64,000 nt of DNA from Agarivorans sp050870875 (GTDB taxonomy: Bacteria > Pseudomonadota > Gammaproteobacteria > Enterobacterales > Celerinatantimonadaceae), in assembly GCF_050870875.2 (NCBI RefSeq), contig NZ_CP194041.2:4154001-4218000 (forward strand). The letters are read 5' to 3'. Numbering within the stretch: position 1 is the stretch's first letter; each line of letters starts with the position of its first letter. This document shows, one piece after another, positions 45,861 to 58,779 of this stretch. Both the position numbers and the translations under genes were made by a program. The notes under the pieces were generated by a model. It made no database searches, was not told where the DNA came from, and saw nothing but the letters and a program-made list of their open reading frames with translations.

Positions 45861-46826
45861 ATGCACAAAACTTGGCTATGGCTATTGATCTTCTCCAGTA
45901 TTTTGACGCCCTTGAGTCAAGCCAAACAATTGCTCTTCGAACGTAAGCAAAGCCATTATCAATATTTATGGCAAGATCACCAAGGCCAAAAACAACAACT
46001 ACAGTTCGAACTGCTCGGCTACCCGATTCAACTGACTAAATTCATCCAATACCGACCCAAACAGGCACAGCAATATATTTTAAATAAACTCAAACCAGAG
46101 TTGGATAAGCTCGATCCTAAGCAGGCAAGGGTTAGCATAAGTAGCAGTCATAACCAGTTCAGTTTTCAAATACAAGGCTATGACCAAGTCTTCATTGACC
46201 AGCTAGTGGCGCAGATCAACAGCCACAGTGACAAGTTCTATCAAGACTATCTACAGCAGCAATATTTTATTGAACAAACCATCAGTGATAGTAGCACTGC
46301 AATCATGCCTGATCACAATCGATTCGCGAAAGAGAGTGCGAAGTATCTAACAAGTTGGCTCAACAGTAGTCTCAATGCCATCAACAAAGACCCAGTTCCG
46401 CTGAGAGAGATAACTAATTACTTACTGAGTTTTGTTCAATCGATCCCCTACAATCAACTCCGTTCGAAAGATAATCTACGCGGAGCTGGTTATCTCACTC
46501 CCATTCAAGTGCTGCGGAATAATCAAGGAGACTGTGATAGCAAAACCACGCTACTCGCCAGCGCGTTGAAATATTTATATCCGCGCTTGGGGGTCGCTAT
46601 TATCTATGTACCGAACCATGCCTTGCTCGCCTTAGGTATTCCCCCACGAGCAAACGATGAAACGGTAAACGTTGCGGGAAAAACCATGGTTTTAGCCGAA
46701 CCAACAGGCCCAGCCTTGTATCCACTCGGTAAAGTTGCCGACAGCAGTGCGCAAGCCATACGCTCGGGGATCTACAGCTACCAGCGCATGGATTGGGTGC
46801 CGCCAAAATTTAAGAGAGAGAAGTAA
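45861..46826 (+). CDS. Secreted transglutaminase-like protein
   Basis: A 321-residue protein with a signal peptide (about 1-21, ending SQA). The C-terminal half resembles a transglutaminase-like cysteine domain: Cys225 in QGDCDSKTTLLAS, His253 in VPNHALLAL and an acidic residue at 280 (VLAEPTG). All three catalytic positions are in the right order. The N-terminal half (22-160) is unassigned. GGAG lies before the ATG. Periplasmic location is inferred. The 3' end overlaps the convergent PilZ gene by 17 bases. Confidence 0.8.
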   Translation: MHKTWLWLLIFSSILTPLSQAKQLLFERKQSHYQYLWQDHQGQKQQLQFELLGYPIQLTKFIQYRPKQAQQYILNKLKPELDKLDPKQARVSISSSHNQFSFQIQGYDQVFIDQLVAQINSHSDKFYQDYLQQQYFIEQTISDSSTAIMPDHNRFAKESAKYLTSWLNSSLNAINKDPVPLREITNYLLSFVQSIPYNQLRSKDNLRGAGYLTPIQVLRNNQGDCDSKTTLLASALKYLYPRLGVAIIYVPNHALLALGIPPRANDETVNVAGKTMVLAEPTGPALYPLGKVADSSAQAIRSGIYSYQRMDWVPPKFKREK

Positions 46827-47082
46827 ACTCTATCGCATAATCAGCACTACTATTAGCACGAACCACTTTTCCTTTGGCGGAAAATGGTGCCACACCTTGG
46901 CCACTCAGAGCAACTTCCACCTCATCACCAAGTTGCAGTGTGAGGTCTTTGACGCTAATCCCCATACCCGTTGCACTTAAGTCTTTACACAGGCCAGCAT
47001 AACTATGCTGACCCACCCAAATCTTGAGCTCTGCATTAATCAACATACGATGAAATGCGCGCTTCTCCGCTTCTCCGATCAT
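46810..47082 (-). CDS. PilZ-domain protein, putative cyclic-di-GMP effector
   Basis: A 90-residue single PilZ domain. The RxxxR motif is present as RAFHR (residues 8-12), and the D/NxSxxG motif reads DLSATG (about 34-39), so both cyclic-di-GMP contacts are intact. The remainder is beta-barrel-like, ending AIEFTSLS. It lies 11 bases after the PhoH-like gene on the same strand, implying cotranscription. The effector target is unknown. Confidence 0.88.
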   Translation of the reverse strand: MIGEAEKRAFHRMLINAELKIWVGQHSYAGLCKDLSATGMGISVKDLTLQLGDEVEVALSGQGVAPFSAKGKVVRANSSADYAIEFTSLS

Positions 47083-47093
47083 TGCCTTACCTT

Positions 47094-48479
47094 CTATAGT
47101 TTTTCTTCAGCAAACGAGGCTAAACGGCTCCTCACTACACCATTTAAGTAAACGTTCGCGCTCCCTTCAAAATCTTTAAAACGCTCTACGATATAGGTTA
47201 AACCGGACGTAACTGCCGATAAATAATTACTATCGATTTGCGCCAGATTACCACAGCATACCAATTTGGTGCCCTCACCGCAGCGGGTAATAATCGTTTT
47301 CAGCTGGGAAGCTGTCAAATTTTGACACTCATCCAAAAAAACAAAGGAATTTTGAATGCTGCGTCCGCGCATAAAGTTCACCGACTTGAACTGAATATTA
47401 GCCTTTTCCATAATATAACTCATCGAACCTGACATCGATTCATCATGCTTATGTAACACTTCCAGAGTATCCGTGATAGCGGCTAGCCATGGTGCCATTT
47501 TCTCCTCTTCAGTACCCGGTAAGAAGCCAATAGACTCGGCGATTTCAGGTGTATTACGAGTCACGATAATCTTATCGTAAATGCCTTTCTCAACAACCAT
47601 TTCCAAGGCTGCTGCCATTGCCAGTAGAGTTTTACCGCAACCAGCTGGCCCAGTCAGAATAACCAAATCTATCGTCGGATCGAGTAGCGCATCAAAAGCC
47701 ATTCCTTGATATATATTCTTAGGATGAACTCCCCAGGCGTGTTTGCCCATTAAGCGTTCATAGCCCAAATCAAGCAACTCAGTCTTATCTTCGGTCTTAC
47801 TCATAACCCGCGCTGCGAAGCTTTTCGTATCATCGATCAAGTATTGATTCACATAGCAAGGCCCAACAATTTCTGTATCAATCACATGATGAGTATCACG
47901 TCCTTCAGAGCTACTATCACAATCCTTCACTCGTCCCCAGAAACTACCTTCAAATTCAACGAAGCCTTTAGCTAACAAACGAATATCATCAATTAATTGA
48001 TCCGTACGATAATCTTCAACATGTTCGAGCCCAGCCCCTTTGGCTTTAAGCCGCATATTAATATCTTTGGTGACCAATACAACTTGGCGAGACGCATGTT
48101 TTTGTTGCAAATAGATCGCCGCATTAATAATCCGGTTATCCGGCTCATCAGCCGTAAAGTTACGCTGTTCTTTTTCTAAGGTATGATCCGCAAAAATAGA
48201 GATCTTACCATTGACTTGATTATCAGCATCATTTTTAAGTTCTACACCATGAATAATCTGTTCTGGAGTAGCTGAAGCGAACACATCTTCCAAGGCCCGG
48301 ATCGCCACCCGAGCATCACGAGCAACATCTTTTTGGCGATCTTTGATCCGGTCCAACTCTTCTAACACCGTCATCGGGATGACAACGTCATGTTCTTGAA
48401 ATGAATATATTGCGAGGGGTTCGTGCAGCAGCACATTGGTGTCGAGGATGAATAGTTTACTTGAGGAATTATTTTGCAT
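47094..48479 (-). CDS. PIN-PhoH fusion ATPase (YlaK-like)
   Basis: I start at ATG 48479 (461 residues) because GGAGG lies 6 bases upstream, not at the longer in-frame start at 48530. The N-terminal PIN domain has Asp13 (FILDTNVLLHE) and VTKDINMRLKAK, consistent with a nuclease fold. The C-terminal PhoH helicase-like domain has Walker A (GPAGCGKT) at 277-284 and Walker B (SFVFLDECQNL). PhoH2-type proteins unwind and cleave RNA; this exact architecture is common but not fully characterised. Confidence 0.9.
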   Translation of the reverse strand: MQNNSSSKLFILDTNVLLHEPLAIYSFQEHDVVIPMTVLEELDRIKDRQKDVARDARVAIRALEDVFASATPEQIIHGVELKNDADNQVNGKISIFADHTLEKEQRNFTADEPDNRIINAAIYLQQKHASRQVVLVTKDINMRLKAKGAGLEHVEDYRTDQLIDDIRLLAKGFVEFEGSFWGRVKDCDSSSEGRDTHHVIDTEIVGPCYVNQYLIDDTKSFAARVMSKTEDKTELLDLGYERLMGKHAWGVHPKNIYQGMAFDALLDPTIDLVILTGPAGCGKTLLAMAAALEMVVEKGIYDKIIVTRNTPEIAESIGFLPGTEEEKMAPWLAAITDTLEVLHKHDESMSGSMSYIMEKANIQFKSVNFMRGRSIQNSFVFLDECQNLTASQLKTIITRCGEGTKLVCCGNLAQIDSNYLSAVTSGLTYIVERFKDFEGSANVYLNGVVRSRLASFAEEKL

Positions 48480-48599
48480 ATTTGCCCTCCATAGGCCCAT
48501 ATCCGATTTAACAATCGTGCAAACCTTCAATCTCAGGCTAATTCATCCGGATCGGCTTTACAAATAAATCCTTTACAACCGTCATCAACCGCTCAAAAA

Positions 48600-49256
48600 T
48601 CAACCAAGCCAACCGTTTATGATTCTATCAACTTTGTGCCAATAAGGTACTTCGTCGTCACTAGCTTTCCTTAATTCAATATCAACTTTACCTTGTGTAG
48701 CCCTCTTGGTTTCAGCTGGAACTTGATTGTTTTGATAAGAGAACTCTTCGACTAAGTTTTTTCTGAAGTTCTCATTATCTACATCCCCAGTCATAATAAC
48801 TAAGTATTTTGCACCATCTAACATTTTCAATGGAAACCAACCCGCTGCGTAATAAGAAAGTAATGACTGCTCTATATGCATTCGTACAGTAAGCGCCTTA
48901 ATCGGCTTGTGGTGTTCGTCCAACGCTATGAATACTGGAAGAAAATACCGGGAACCTAATAAACCGTCCCCTGAGATGTAAGTTTTAATTTTTAAATATT
49001 TACCTTCTAATTCAGGCAATTGATAGGCTTTAAAAAAACTACGTTTACCAACGAATTCTTTAACATTAGAATTTGGGCCAAACTTCAATGAATGCATACC
49101 GAAGGTTAATTCTTCAAAGTCCATATCAGCATAAGAAGAGCAACAAATAACCGCTTCTTCTAATTCTAGTTTCCGAGATTCTTCAGTAGAGGCACATGCG
49201 CTCAGGAGTAAAATTGCACTAACCATCATAACTGTTGAGAAAAGTTTAGCCTTCAT
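48600..49256 (-). CDS. Lipoprotein with MalM-like domain
   Basis: A 218-residue lipoprotein: the signal peptide ends LLSAC, so Cys21 is the predicted lipidation site. The opening after the lipobox (AVICCSSYADMDFEEL) and the YLVIMTG strand resemble the MalM family of maltose-operon periplasmic proteins. No maltose genes lie nearby, so the name should not imply maltose function. It stands alone between the rRNA terminator and the PhoH gene. Confidence 0.7.
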   Translation of the reverse strand: MKAKLFSTVMMVSAILLLSACASTEESRKLELEEAVICCSSYADMDFEELTFGMHSLKFGPNSNVKEFVGKRSFFKAYQLPELEGKYLKIKTYISGDGLLGSRYFLPVFIALDEHHKPIKALTVRMHIEQSLLSYYAAGWFPLKMLDGAKYLVIMTGDVDNENFRKNLVEEFSYQNNQVPAETKRATQGKVDIELRKASDDEVPYWHKVDRIINGWLG

Positions 49257-49351
49257 AGAAATCCTTTTGTGAGATTAGTGTATTACTCAATTTCACATAC
49301 TAACATTTATCTCAACATATTGAAAAATTTGGAGTTTAAACTAAATCGCAG

Positions 49352-49386
49352 GCAATAAAAAAGCCCTCGTCGTCAGACGAGGGCTT
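49352..49386 (-). terminator. Intrinsic terminator of the rRNA operon
   Basis: AAGCCCTCGTC (49361-49371), loop GTCA, GACGAGGGCTT (49376-49386). On the minus strand this is followed by TTTTATTGCC. It lies about 10 bases after the 5S 3' end. Confidence 0.92.
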
Positions 49387-49395
49387 AGTATAGGC

Positions 49396-49512
49396 GCCTG
49401 GCAGTGACCTACTTTCACATGGGGAGACCCCACACTATCATCGGCGCAGTTGCGTTTCACTTCTGAGTTCGGCATGGGTTCAGGTGGTTCCACAACGCTA
49501 TTGCCACCAGGC
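49396..49512 (-). rRNA. rrf: 5S ribosomal RNA
   Basis: About 117 bases. On the minus strand it opens GCCTGGTGGC and closes with the complementary TGCCAGGC, matching the 5S terminal helix. The internal CCCATGCCGAACTCAGAAGTGAAACGC and AGTGTGGGGTCTCCCCATG segments are E. coli-like. Ends are set by comparison and may be off by a base or two. Confidence 0.97.
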
Positions 49513-49622
49513 AAAAACTTGTTGTCTTTAACATTCGAAAAAACTGATATATCCCACGAGCATAACAAGCACTCTTGGTTTCTAAAATAAAGTATCTATA
49601 AGCAACACCCTTTAGGTGTTGT

Positions 49623-52510
<2,888 letters not shown>

Positions 52511-52661
52511 ATACAACACCTAAATGTTGTCGCTTAAATCACTTGAATGGTCAGGCTGTATAAATCCTGCCACTCGAGTACGATCACCTTATTTTTTGAA
52601 TACCAAAAACACTTGTTATTTAACTCGTATTTTTGAGATATTTTTTATCAGCTTTTCCAAA

Positions 52662-52674
52662 TTGTTAAAGAGCA
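52662..52674 (-). promoter_or_regulatory. Antitermination boxA in the 16S-23S spacer
   Basis: TGCTCTTTAACAA on the minus strand, identical to the rRNA boxA consensus, about 150 bases before the 23S 5' end and after the tRNA. It is recognised by NusB/NusE in the antitermination complex. Confidence 0.85.
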
Positions 52675-52752
52675 TTCGGCTTCTTAGAAACCAAAGCTAA
52701 GCACTGTATCAACATAATGCTTAGCTTTATTTTCTTAAGCCAAAGAGAGAAA

Positions 52753-52828
52753 TGGTATCCCGTACGAGATTTGAACTCGTGTTACCGCCGTGAAAGGGCG
52801 GTGTCCTAGGCCTCTAGACGAACGGGAC
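52753..52828 (-). tRNA. tRNA-Glu (anticodon TTC)
   Basis: A 76-base cloverleaf in the 16S-23S spacer with the CCA end encoded. The anticodon loop CTTTCAC gives anticodon TTC, at bases 52792-52794. The acceptor stem is GTCCCGT/ACGGGAT, so the first pair is a G-U wobble. The discriminator is A. The T-loop reads TTCAAAT. tRNA-Glu is a common spacer tRNA in gammaproteobacterial rrn operons. Confidence 0.97.
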
Positions 52829-52933
52829 ACTGCGTTAGCTGTTCTCGTTGGTTCTAAACCACACTAGAACTTCTCTCTTTATCTTCTATCAAGCAATCTG
52901 TGTGAACACGTCACAAAACATAAACGTTCATAA

Positions 52934-54476
<1,543 letters not shown>

Positions 54477-54600
54477 AAGTTTTTTCGCTCAAAGTAAATA
54501 CTGAAATTATTACTGTTAAAACAGTGTGTCACTCCAGTCCACTTAAGCTAATTTTTTTCGCTTAGTGCTCTGCGAGTGCTCACACAGATTGCTTGATAAA

Positions 54601-54613
54601 TTGTTAAAGAGCG
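54601..54613 (-). promoter_or_regulatory. Leader boxA of the rRNA operon
   Basis: CGCTCTTTAACAA on the minus strand, about 125 bases before the 16S 5' end and just downstream of promoter P2. One base differs from the spacer boxA. Confidence 0.8.
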
Positions 54614-54638
54614 TTGCTTCTTGCGAAGCGAGGTGCGC

Positions 54639-54666
54639 ATTCTACGCCATCCTCGGTGACTGTCAA
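54639..54666 (-). promoter_or_regulatory. rRNA promoter P2 (downstream)
   Basis: -35 TTGACA (54666-54661), 16-base spacer, -10 TAGAAT (54644-54639), then a GC-rich GCGCACC discriminator on the minus strand. The perfect -35 and G/C-rich start region fit a stringent-controlled rRNA promoter. Confidence 0.85.
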
Positions 54667-54809
54667 CCGCTTTTTTCAATCTTTTCCGAAGAAGTTTCCT
54701 AAGGAAAGTTTGAAGCGTTTAACCGTCGCTAATAAAGCCTCAGGCCTTACCAACCCTGACCGCTTGCTGCTGCGCTATTGCGTGCTGCCCGCCGTGTCAG
54801 TGGAGTCGC

Positions 54810-54837
54810 ATTATAGGGATCCGCGCTTACGGTGCAA
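54810..54837 (-). promoter_or_regulatory. rRNA promoter P1 (upstream)
   Basis: -35 TTGCAC (54837-54832), 16-base spacer, -10 TATAAT (54815-54810), then a GCGACTCC discriminator. An A-rich stretch upstream (54838-54875), containing runs of six A on the minus strand, would serve as an UP element. Confidence 0.85.
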
Positions 54838-55074
54838 GCCTTTTTTGAAGAAAATCACAGTTTTTTGTTTAACTGCTCAAAGCAGCAACAAATTGTGCTC
54901 TTTTTAAGCAACTCGCACACCTCAGGGATAATAACTATAGTTAAGTTTTAAGTATTTGCCCCTTTAATCTGTGCTTTCTTTTATATGGAACAGCAGATTA
55001 GTTTCATTCTTGGGTTTACTTCACGAATGTATTGGATACCATAGCCGCCCTTTTTCCTTTGGAGTCTCTTGCTG

Positions 55075-57993
55075 ATGTCATTTTCTATCGGCCAACGCTG
55101 GATCAGTGATTCAGAATCTGAGTTAGGTTTAGGAACCGTTGTTGCAATCGAGGGCAGAATGGTCACTTTGCTCTTTCCTGCAACCGGTGAAAACCGATTC
55201 TATGCAATGGCCGAAGCGCCTATCACTCGAGTTATATTTAATACGGGTGATGAGATCACCAGCACCGATGATTGGTCAATGACCATTACCCAAGTTGAAG
55301 AAGCAGATGAGTTGATTGTTTATCACGGTGTCCGCAATGATACCGAAGAACAAGTACAACTCCGCGAGATGTTTCTTAGCCATTTTTTAAAGTTTAATAA
55401 GCCGCAAGATCGTTTATTTGCAGGCCAGGTCGATCGCTTCGATAGCTTTGTGATCCGCTACCAAACTCAATTGAAGCGTTTTACTGAACAACAATCAGAG
55501 TTGAAAGGATTAATGGGCGGTAAAGTCAGTTTAATCCCCCATCAACTTTATATTGCTAGCGAAGTTGGTCGACGAATTTCTCCTCGTGTCCTGCTTTCAG
55601 ACGAAGTCGGCTTAGGTAAAACCATTGAAGCTGGTTTGATCATCCACCAACAACTGATTGCAGGTTTAGCTAAACGCGTATTGATTGTCGTGCCCGATGC
55701 TTTGCAGTACCAATGGCTAATTGAAATGCTACGCCGTTTTAATATGCACTTTAGTTTATTTGACGAAGATCGTTGTGTAGAAGCCTATGCCGAAGCCGAC
55801 AACCCTTTCGACACCGAACAATTGGTACTGTGTAGCTTAAATTTCTTACGTAGTCGTAAAAAACGCTTTGAACAGATATTAGCTACCGAATGGGATTTAA
55901 TGATCGTCGATGAAGCCCATCACTTAAAGTGGGACGAACAATCACCGAGCCGTGAGTATCAAATCATTGAAGCCTTATCTCAGCAAATTACTGGCGTATT
56001 ATTACTCACAGCAACCCCCGACCAACTCGGACATCAAAGTCATTTTGCTCGCCTACGGCTACTCGACCCAGATCGCTTCTACGATTATCAAGCATTCATC
56101 GAAGAAGAGCAGCATTACCAGCCTGTTGCCACCGCTGCCCAGTCGCTACTCGAACAGTCGCCACTACTCGCCGAACAAGCCAATCATTTAACCGAACTAC
56201 TCAGCGAAAATGATATTCAACCCTTATTGCTAATAATTAACGACCCGACATCGAGTTACGAACAACAGCAACAAGCACGTGAAGAATTATTACAACACCT
56301 ACTCGATCGACACGGTACCGGCCGAGTTTTATTTAGAAACACCCGCAGTGCCATGCAAGGTTTTCCGCTACGCCAATTGAGCAGTTACGCCTTAACGCTA
56401 CCGAGCCAGTATCAAACAGCCCTGAAAGTGCATCAAATGATGCAAAGCAAAGCATCCAATAATGTCATGCAATTAATGTTTCCAGAAGAACTGTACCAAC
56501 AGTTTGAAGGAGAAGCGGAGGGTGAAGCCAGCTGGACTAAATTTGACCCGCGCATCGATTGGTTACTAGGATTTTTACTGGCACACAAGCAAAAGAAAAT
56601 CTTGCTGATTTGCGCCAAGGCGGCCACCGCCCTAGCCATTGAAGATGCGGTACGCACCCGAGAAGGGATCCGAGCGACCGTTTTCCATGAAGATATGTCT
56701 TTACTGGAACGAGATAAAGCTGCCGCTTACTTCGCGCAAGAGGAGGCGGGAGCCCAACTAATGGTTTGTTCAGAAATTGGTTCTGAAGGCCGTAACTTTC
56801 AGTTTGCTCATCATATCGTGTTATTTGATTTACCAATTAACCCTGATTTACTCGAACAACGGATCGGTCGATTAGATCGAATTGGCCAAAAAAATGATAT
56901 TCAGATCCATGTCCCTTATTTGGCGAAAACGCCTCAGCAAACGCTTTTACGTTGGTATCACGAAGGTTTAAATGCATTCGAGCAAACCTGCCCGGCTGGC
57001 GCCGCCATCTACGCCGAATTTGGCGAAAGCTTAAATGCCCTGCTGATACAAAACCAACCGGATGAAGCCGTTCTTGAGCAACTGATTGGTGACTGTGCCA
57101 AACGTTATCAAGCAATTAAACAAAAGCTCGATGCAGGACGAGATCGGCTATTGGAAATTCACTCTGGCGGCGGTAGTAAAGCCAACGATTTAGTCGAGAA
57201 GATCCAGGCTGCTGAACAAGATCCACACTTTGTCACCTTTAGCTTACGGCTGTTTGATACCGTTGGCATCAACCAAGACGATAAAGGCGAGAATGCTTTG
57301 GTCTTGCATGCCAGTGAACAGATGATCGTTCCCTCCATCCAAGGTTTACCTGAAGACGGTTGTACCATTACTTATGATAGAGACACAGCCTTAAGTCGCG
57401 ATGAAATACAACTCATGTCGTGGGAGCATCCTTTATTGCAAAGCTGTATCGATACCATTTTGGGCGCCGACCTAGGTACCACATCAGTCGCCTTATTAAA
57501 GAATCGAGCACTACCGGTAGGTAGCTTATTTGTTGAAGGGATCTTCATTATTGAGACCAGCGCACCTGCGCAGTATCAAATCGAACGTTACTTGCCTGCC
57601 ACGCCAGTGCGAATTTTGCTGGATAAAAATGGCGGTAATCTTTCAGAAAATGTGAGTTTTGATCAGTTTAATAGTCAGCTTTCGGCGGTAAATCGTCATT
57701 TGGCGGCCAAACTAGTCAGTGCATCACAAGCTCAGATCCATCCCTTATTGCACCAAGCCAACGAACTGGCTCAGCAACAGCTAGACCGTATTGTGGCGGA
57801 TGCCAGCAAGACCATGCAACAAAGCTTAAATACTGAACTAGAACGACTCGAAGCATTAAGCGCCGTAAATCCCAGTATTCGTCAAGATGAACTGGATACG
57901 CTACGCGAGCTACGCGACACGGCTGATAATTACCTGCAAAAGGCGCAAGTAAAATTAGATGCTTTACGAGTGATTTTAGTGTCACATAACTAA
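55075..57993 (+). CDS. rapA: RNA polymerase-associated ATPase RapA (HepA)
   Basis: RapA is a Swi2/Snf2 translocase that binds RNA polymerase and recycles it after termination. I start at ATG 55075 (972 residues; E. coli 968), not the TTG at 55069. GGAG lies 10 bases upstream, and MSFSIGQRWISDSESELGLGTVV matches the family start. Walker A-like DEVGLGKT is at 176-183, DEAH at 279-282, and the helicase motif VI reads QRIGRLDRIGQ. It is divergent from the rRNA operon, about 600 bases away. Confidence 0.97.
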   Translation: MSFSIGQRWISDSESELGLGTVVAIEGRMVTLLFPATGENRFYAMAEAPITRVIFNTGDEITSTDDWSMTITQVEEADELIVYHGVRNDTEEQVQLREMFLSHFLKFNKPQDRLFAGQVDRFDSFVIRYQTQLKRFTEQQSELKGLMGGKVSLIPHQLYIASEVGRRISPRVLLSDEVGLGKTIEAGLIIHQQLIAGLAKRVLIVVPDALQYQWLIEMLRRFNMHFSLFDEDRCVEAYAEADNPFDTEQLVLCSLNFLRSRKKRFEQILATEWDLMIVDEAHHLKWDEQSPSREYQIIEALSQQITGVLLLTATPDQLGHQSHFARLRLLDPDRFYDYQAFIEEEQHYQPVATAAQSLLEQSPLLAEQANHLTELLSENDIQPLLLIINDPTSSYEQQQQAREELLQHLLDRHGTGRVLFRNTRSAMQGFPLRQLSSYALTLPSQYQTALKVHQMMQSKASNNVMQLMFPEELYQQFEGEAEGEASWTKFDPRIDWLLGFLLAHKQKKILLICAKAATALAIEDAVRTREGIRATVFHEDMSLLERDKAAAYFAQEEAGAQLMVCSEIGSEGRNFQFAHHIVLFDLPINPDLLEQRIGRLDRIGQKNDIQIHVPYLAKTPQQTLLRWYHEGLNAFEQTCPAGAAIYAEFGESLNALLIQNQPDEAVLEQLIGDCAKRYQAIKQKLDAGRDRLLEIHSGGGSKANDLVEKIQAAEQDPHFVTFSLRLFDTVGINQDDKGENALVLHASEQMIVPSIQGLPEDGCTITYDRDTALSRDEIQLMSWEHPLLQSCIDTILGADLGTTSVALLKNRALPVGSLFVEGIFIIETSAPAQYQIERYLPATPVRILLDKNGGNLSENVSFDQFNSQLSAVNRHLAAKLVSASQAQIHPLLHQANELAQQQLDRIVADASKTMQQSLNTELERLEALSAVNPSIRQDELDTLRELRDTADNYLQKAQVKLDALRVILVSHN

Positions 57994-58017
57994 GCATCAT
58001 TTCACTGATTTATTCCA

Positions 58018-58053
58018 AACAAGGCCTCAGGTACACTGAGGCCTTATTTTTTA
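58018..58053 (+). terminator. Intrinsic terminator after rapA
   Basis: AAGGCCTCAG (58021-58030) pairs with CTGAGGCCTT (58036-58045), loop GTACA, followed by ATTTTTTA. A very stable hairpin 25 bases after the rapA stop. Confidence 0.93.
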
Positions 58054-58064
58054 GAGCCCATGTC

Positions 58065-58715
58065 ATGCCAAACTTTGTTTATCGTCCGCCAATGTCTCCT
58101 TATATCAGCATCGTCTATCAAGATGATTCGGTCGTAGTATTTAACAAAGCCAGTGGCTTATTGTCAGTACCAGGTCGAATAGAAAAGGATAGTTTATGGC
58201 AACGAGCTCAGCGTGTATGGCCAGAACTCAAGATAGTTCACCGCCTAGATATGGCCACCTCGGGGCTAATTGTAATGGCCCTCGGTAAACCAGCACAAAG
58301 CCATTTAAGTCGACAATTTCAACAACGTAAAACAGCGAAGACTTATTACGCAGAAATATTTGGCCACCCCCATACAACTCAGGGAGAAGTCAATCTGCCT
58401 TTACGTTGTGACTGGCCCAATCGCCCCAGACAAATGGTTGATCTTGAGCTGGGCAAAGCAGCCCTTACCAAATGGTTTCTATTGGAAAAACGCCAGCACA
58501 CCTCTCTGGTGGAGTTACAACCTATTACTGGTCGAACTCATCAACTTCGGGTACACATGCAACAGATCGGCTGTCCAATAGTCGGTGATGGTTTTTATGC
58601 CAGTGCTAAGGCTATTGCACTTAGCGAGCGCTTACATTTACATGCAGCGAAGCTTGGCTTTTTTCACCCCATCACTGAACATTGGCTAGAATTTGACTGT
58701 GAACCGCCTTTTTAA
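58065..58715 (+). CDS. rluA: Pseudouridine synthase RluA (23S U746 and tRNA U32)
   Basis: The 216-residue protein has the active-site aspartate at 62 in HRLDMATSGL and the flanking motifs YQDDSVVVFNKASGLLSVPGR, PLRCDWPNRPRQ and ITGRTHQLRVHMQ. All match RluA rather than RluC or RluD, and rapA-rluA adjacency is also found in E. coli. E. coli RluA acts on 23S U746 and on U32 of several tRNAs. No strong ribosome-binding site precedes the ATG, and a terminator lies 12 bases before it, so it needs its own promoter or readthrough. Confidence 0.93.
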   Translation: MPNFVYRPPMSPYISIVYQDDSVVVFNKASGLLSVPGRIEKDSLWQRAQRVWPELKIVHRLDMATSGLIVMALGKPAQSHLSRQFQQRKTAKTYYAEIFGHPHTTQGEVNLPLRCDWPNRPRQMVDLELGKAALTKWFLLEKRQHTSLVELQPITGRTHQLRVHMQQIGCPIVGDGFYASAKAIALSERLHLHAAKLGFFHPITEHWLEFDCEPPF

Positions 58716-58779
58716 CTAAAGCTTCAATGGTTTGCTTCCGATATAGGATCAACTCTGTTCAACCTTGGGCTGCAATCAA

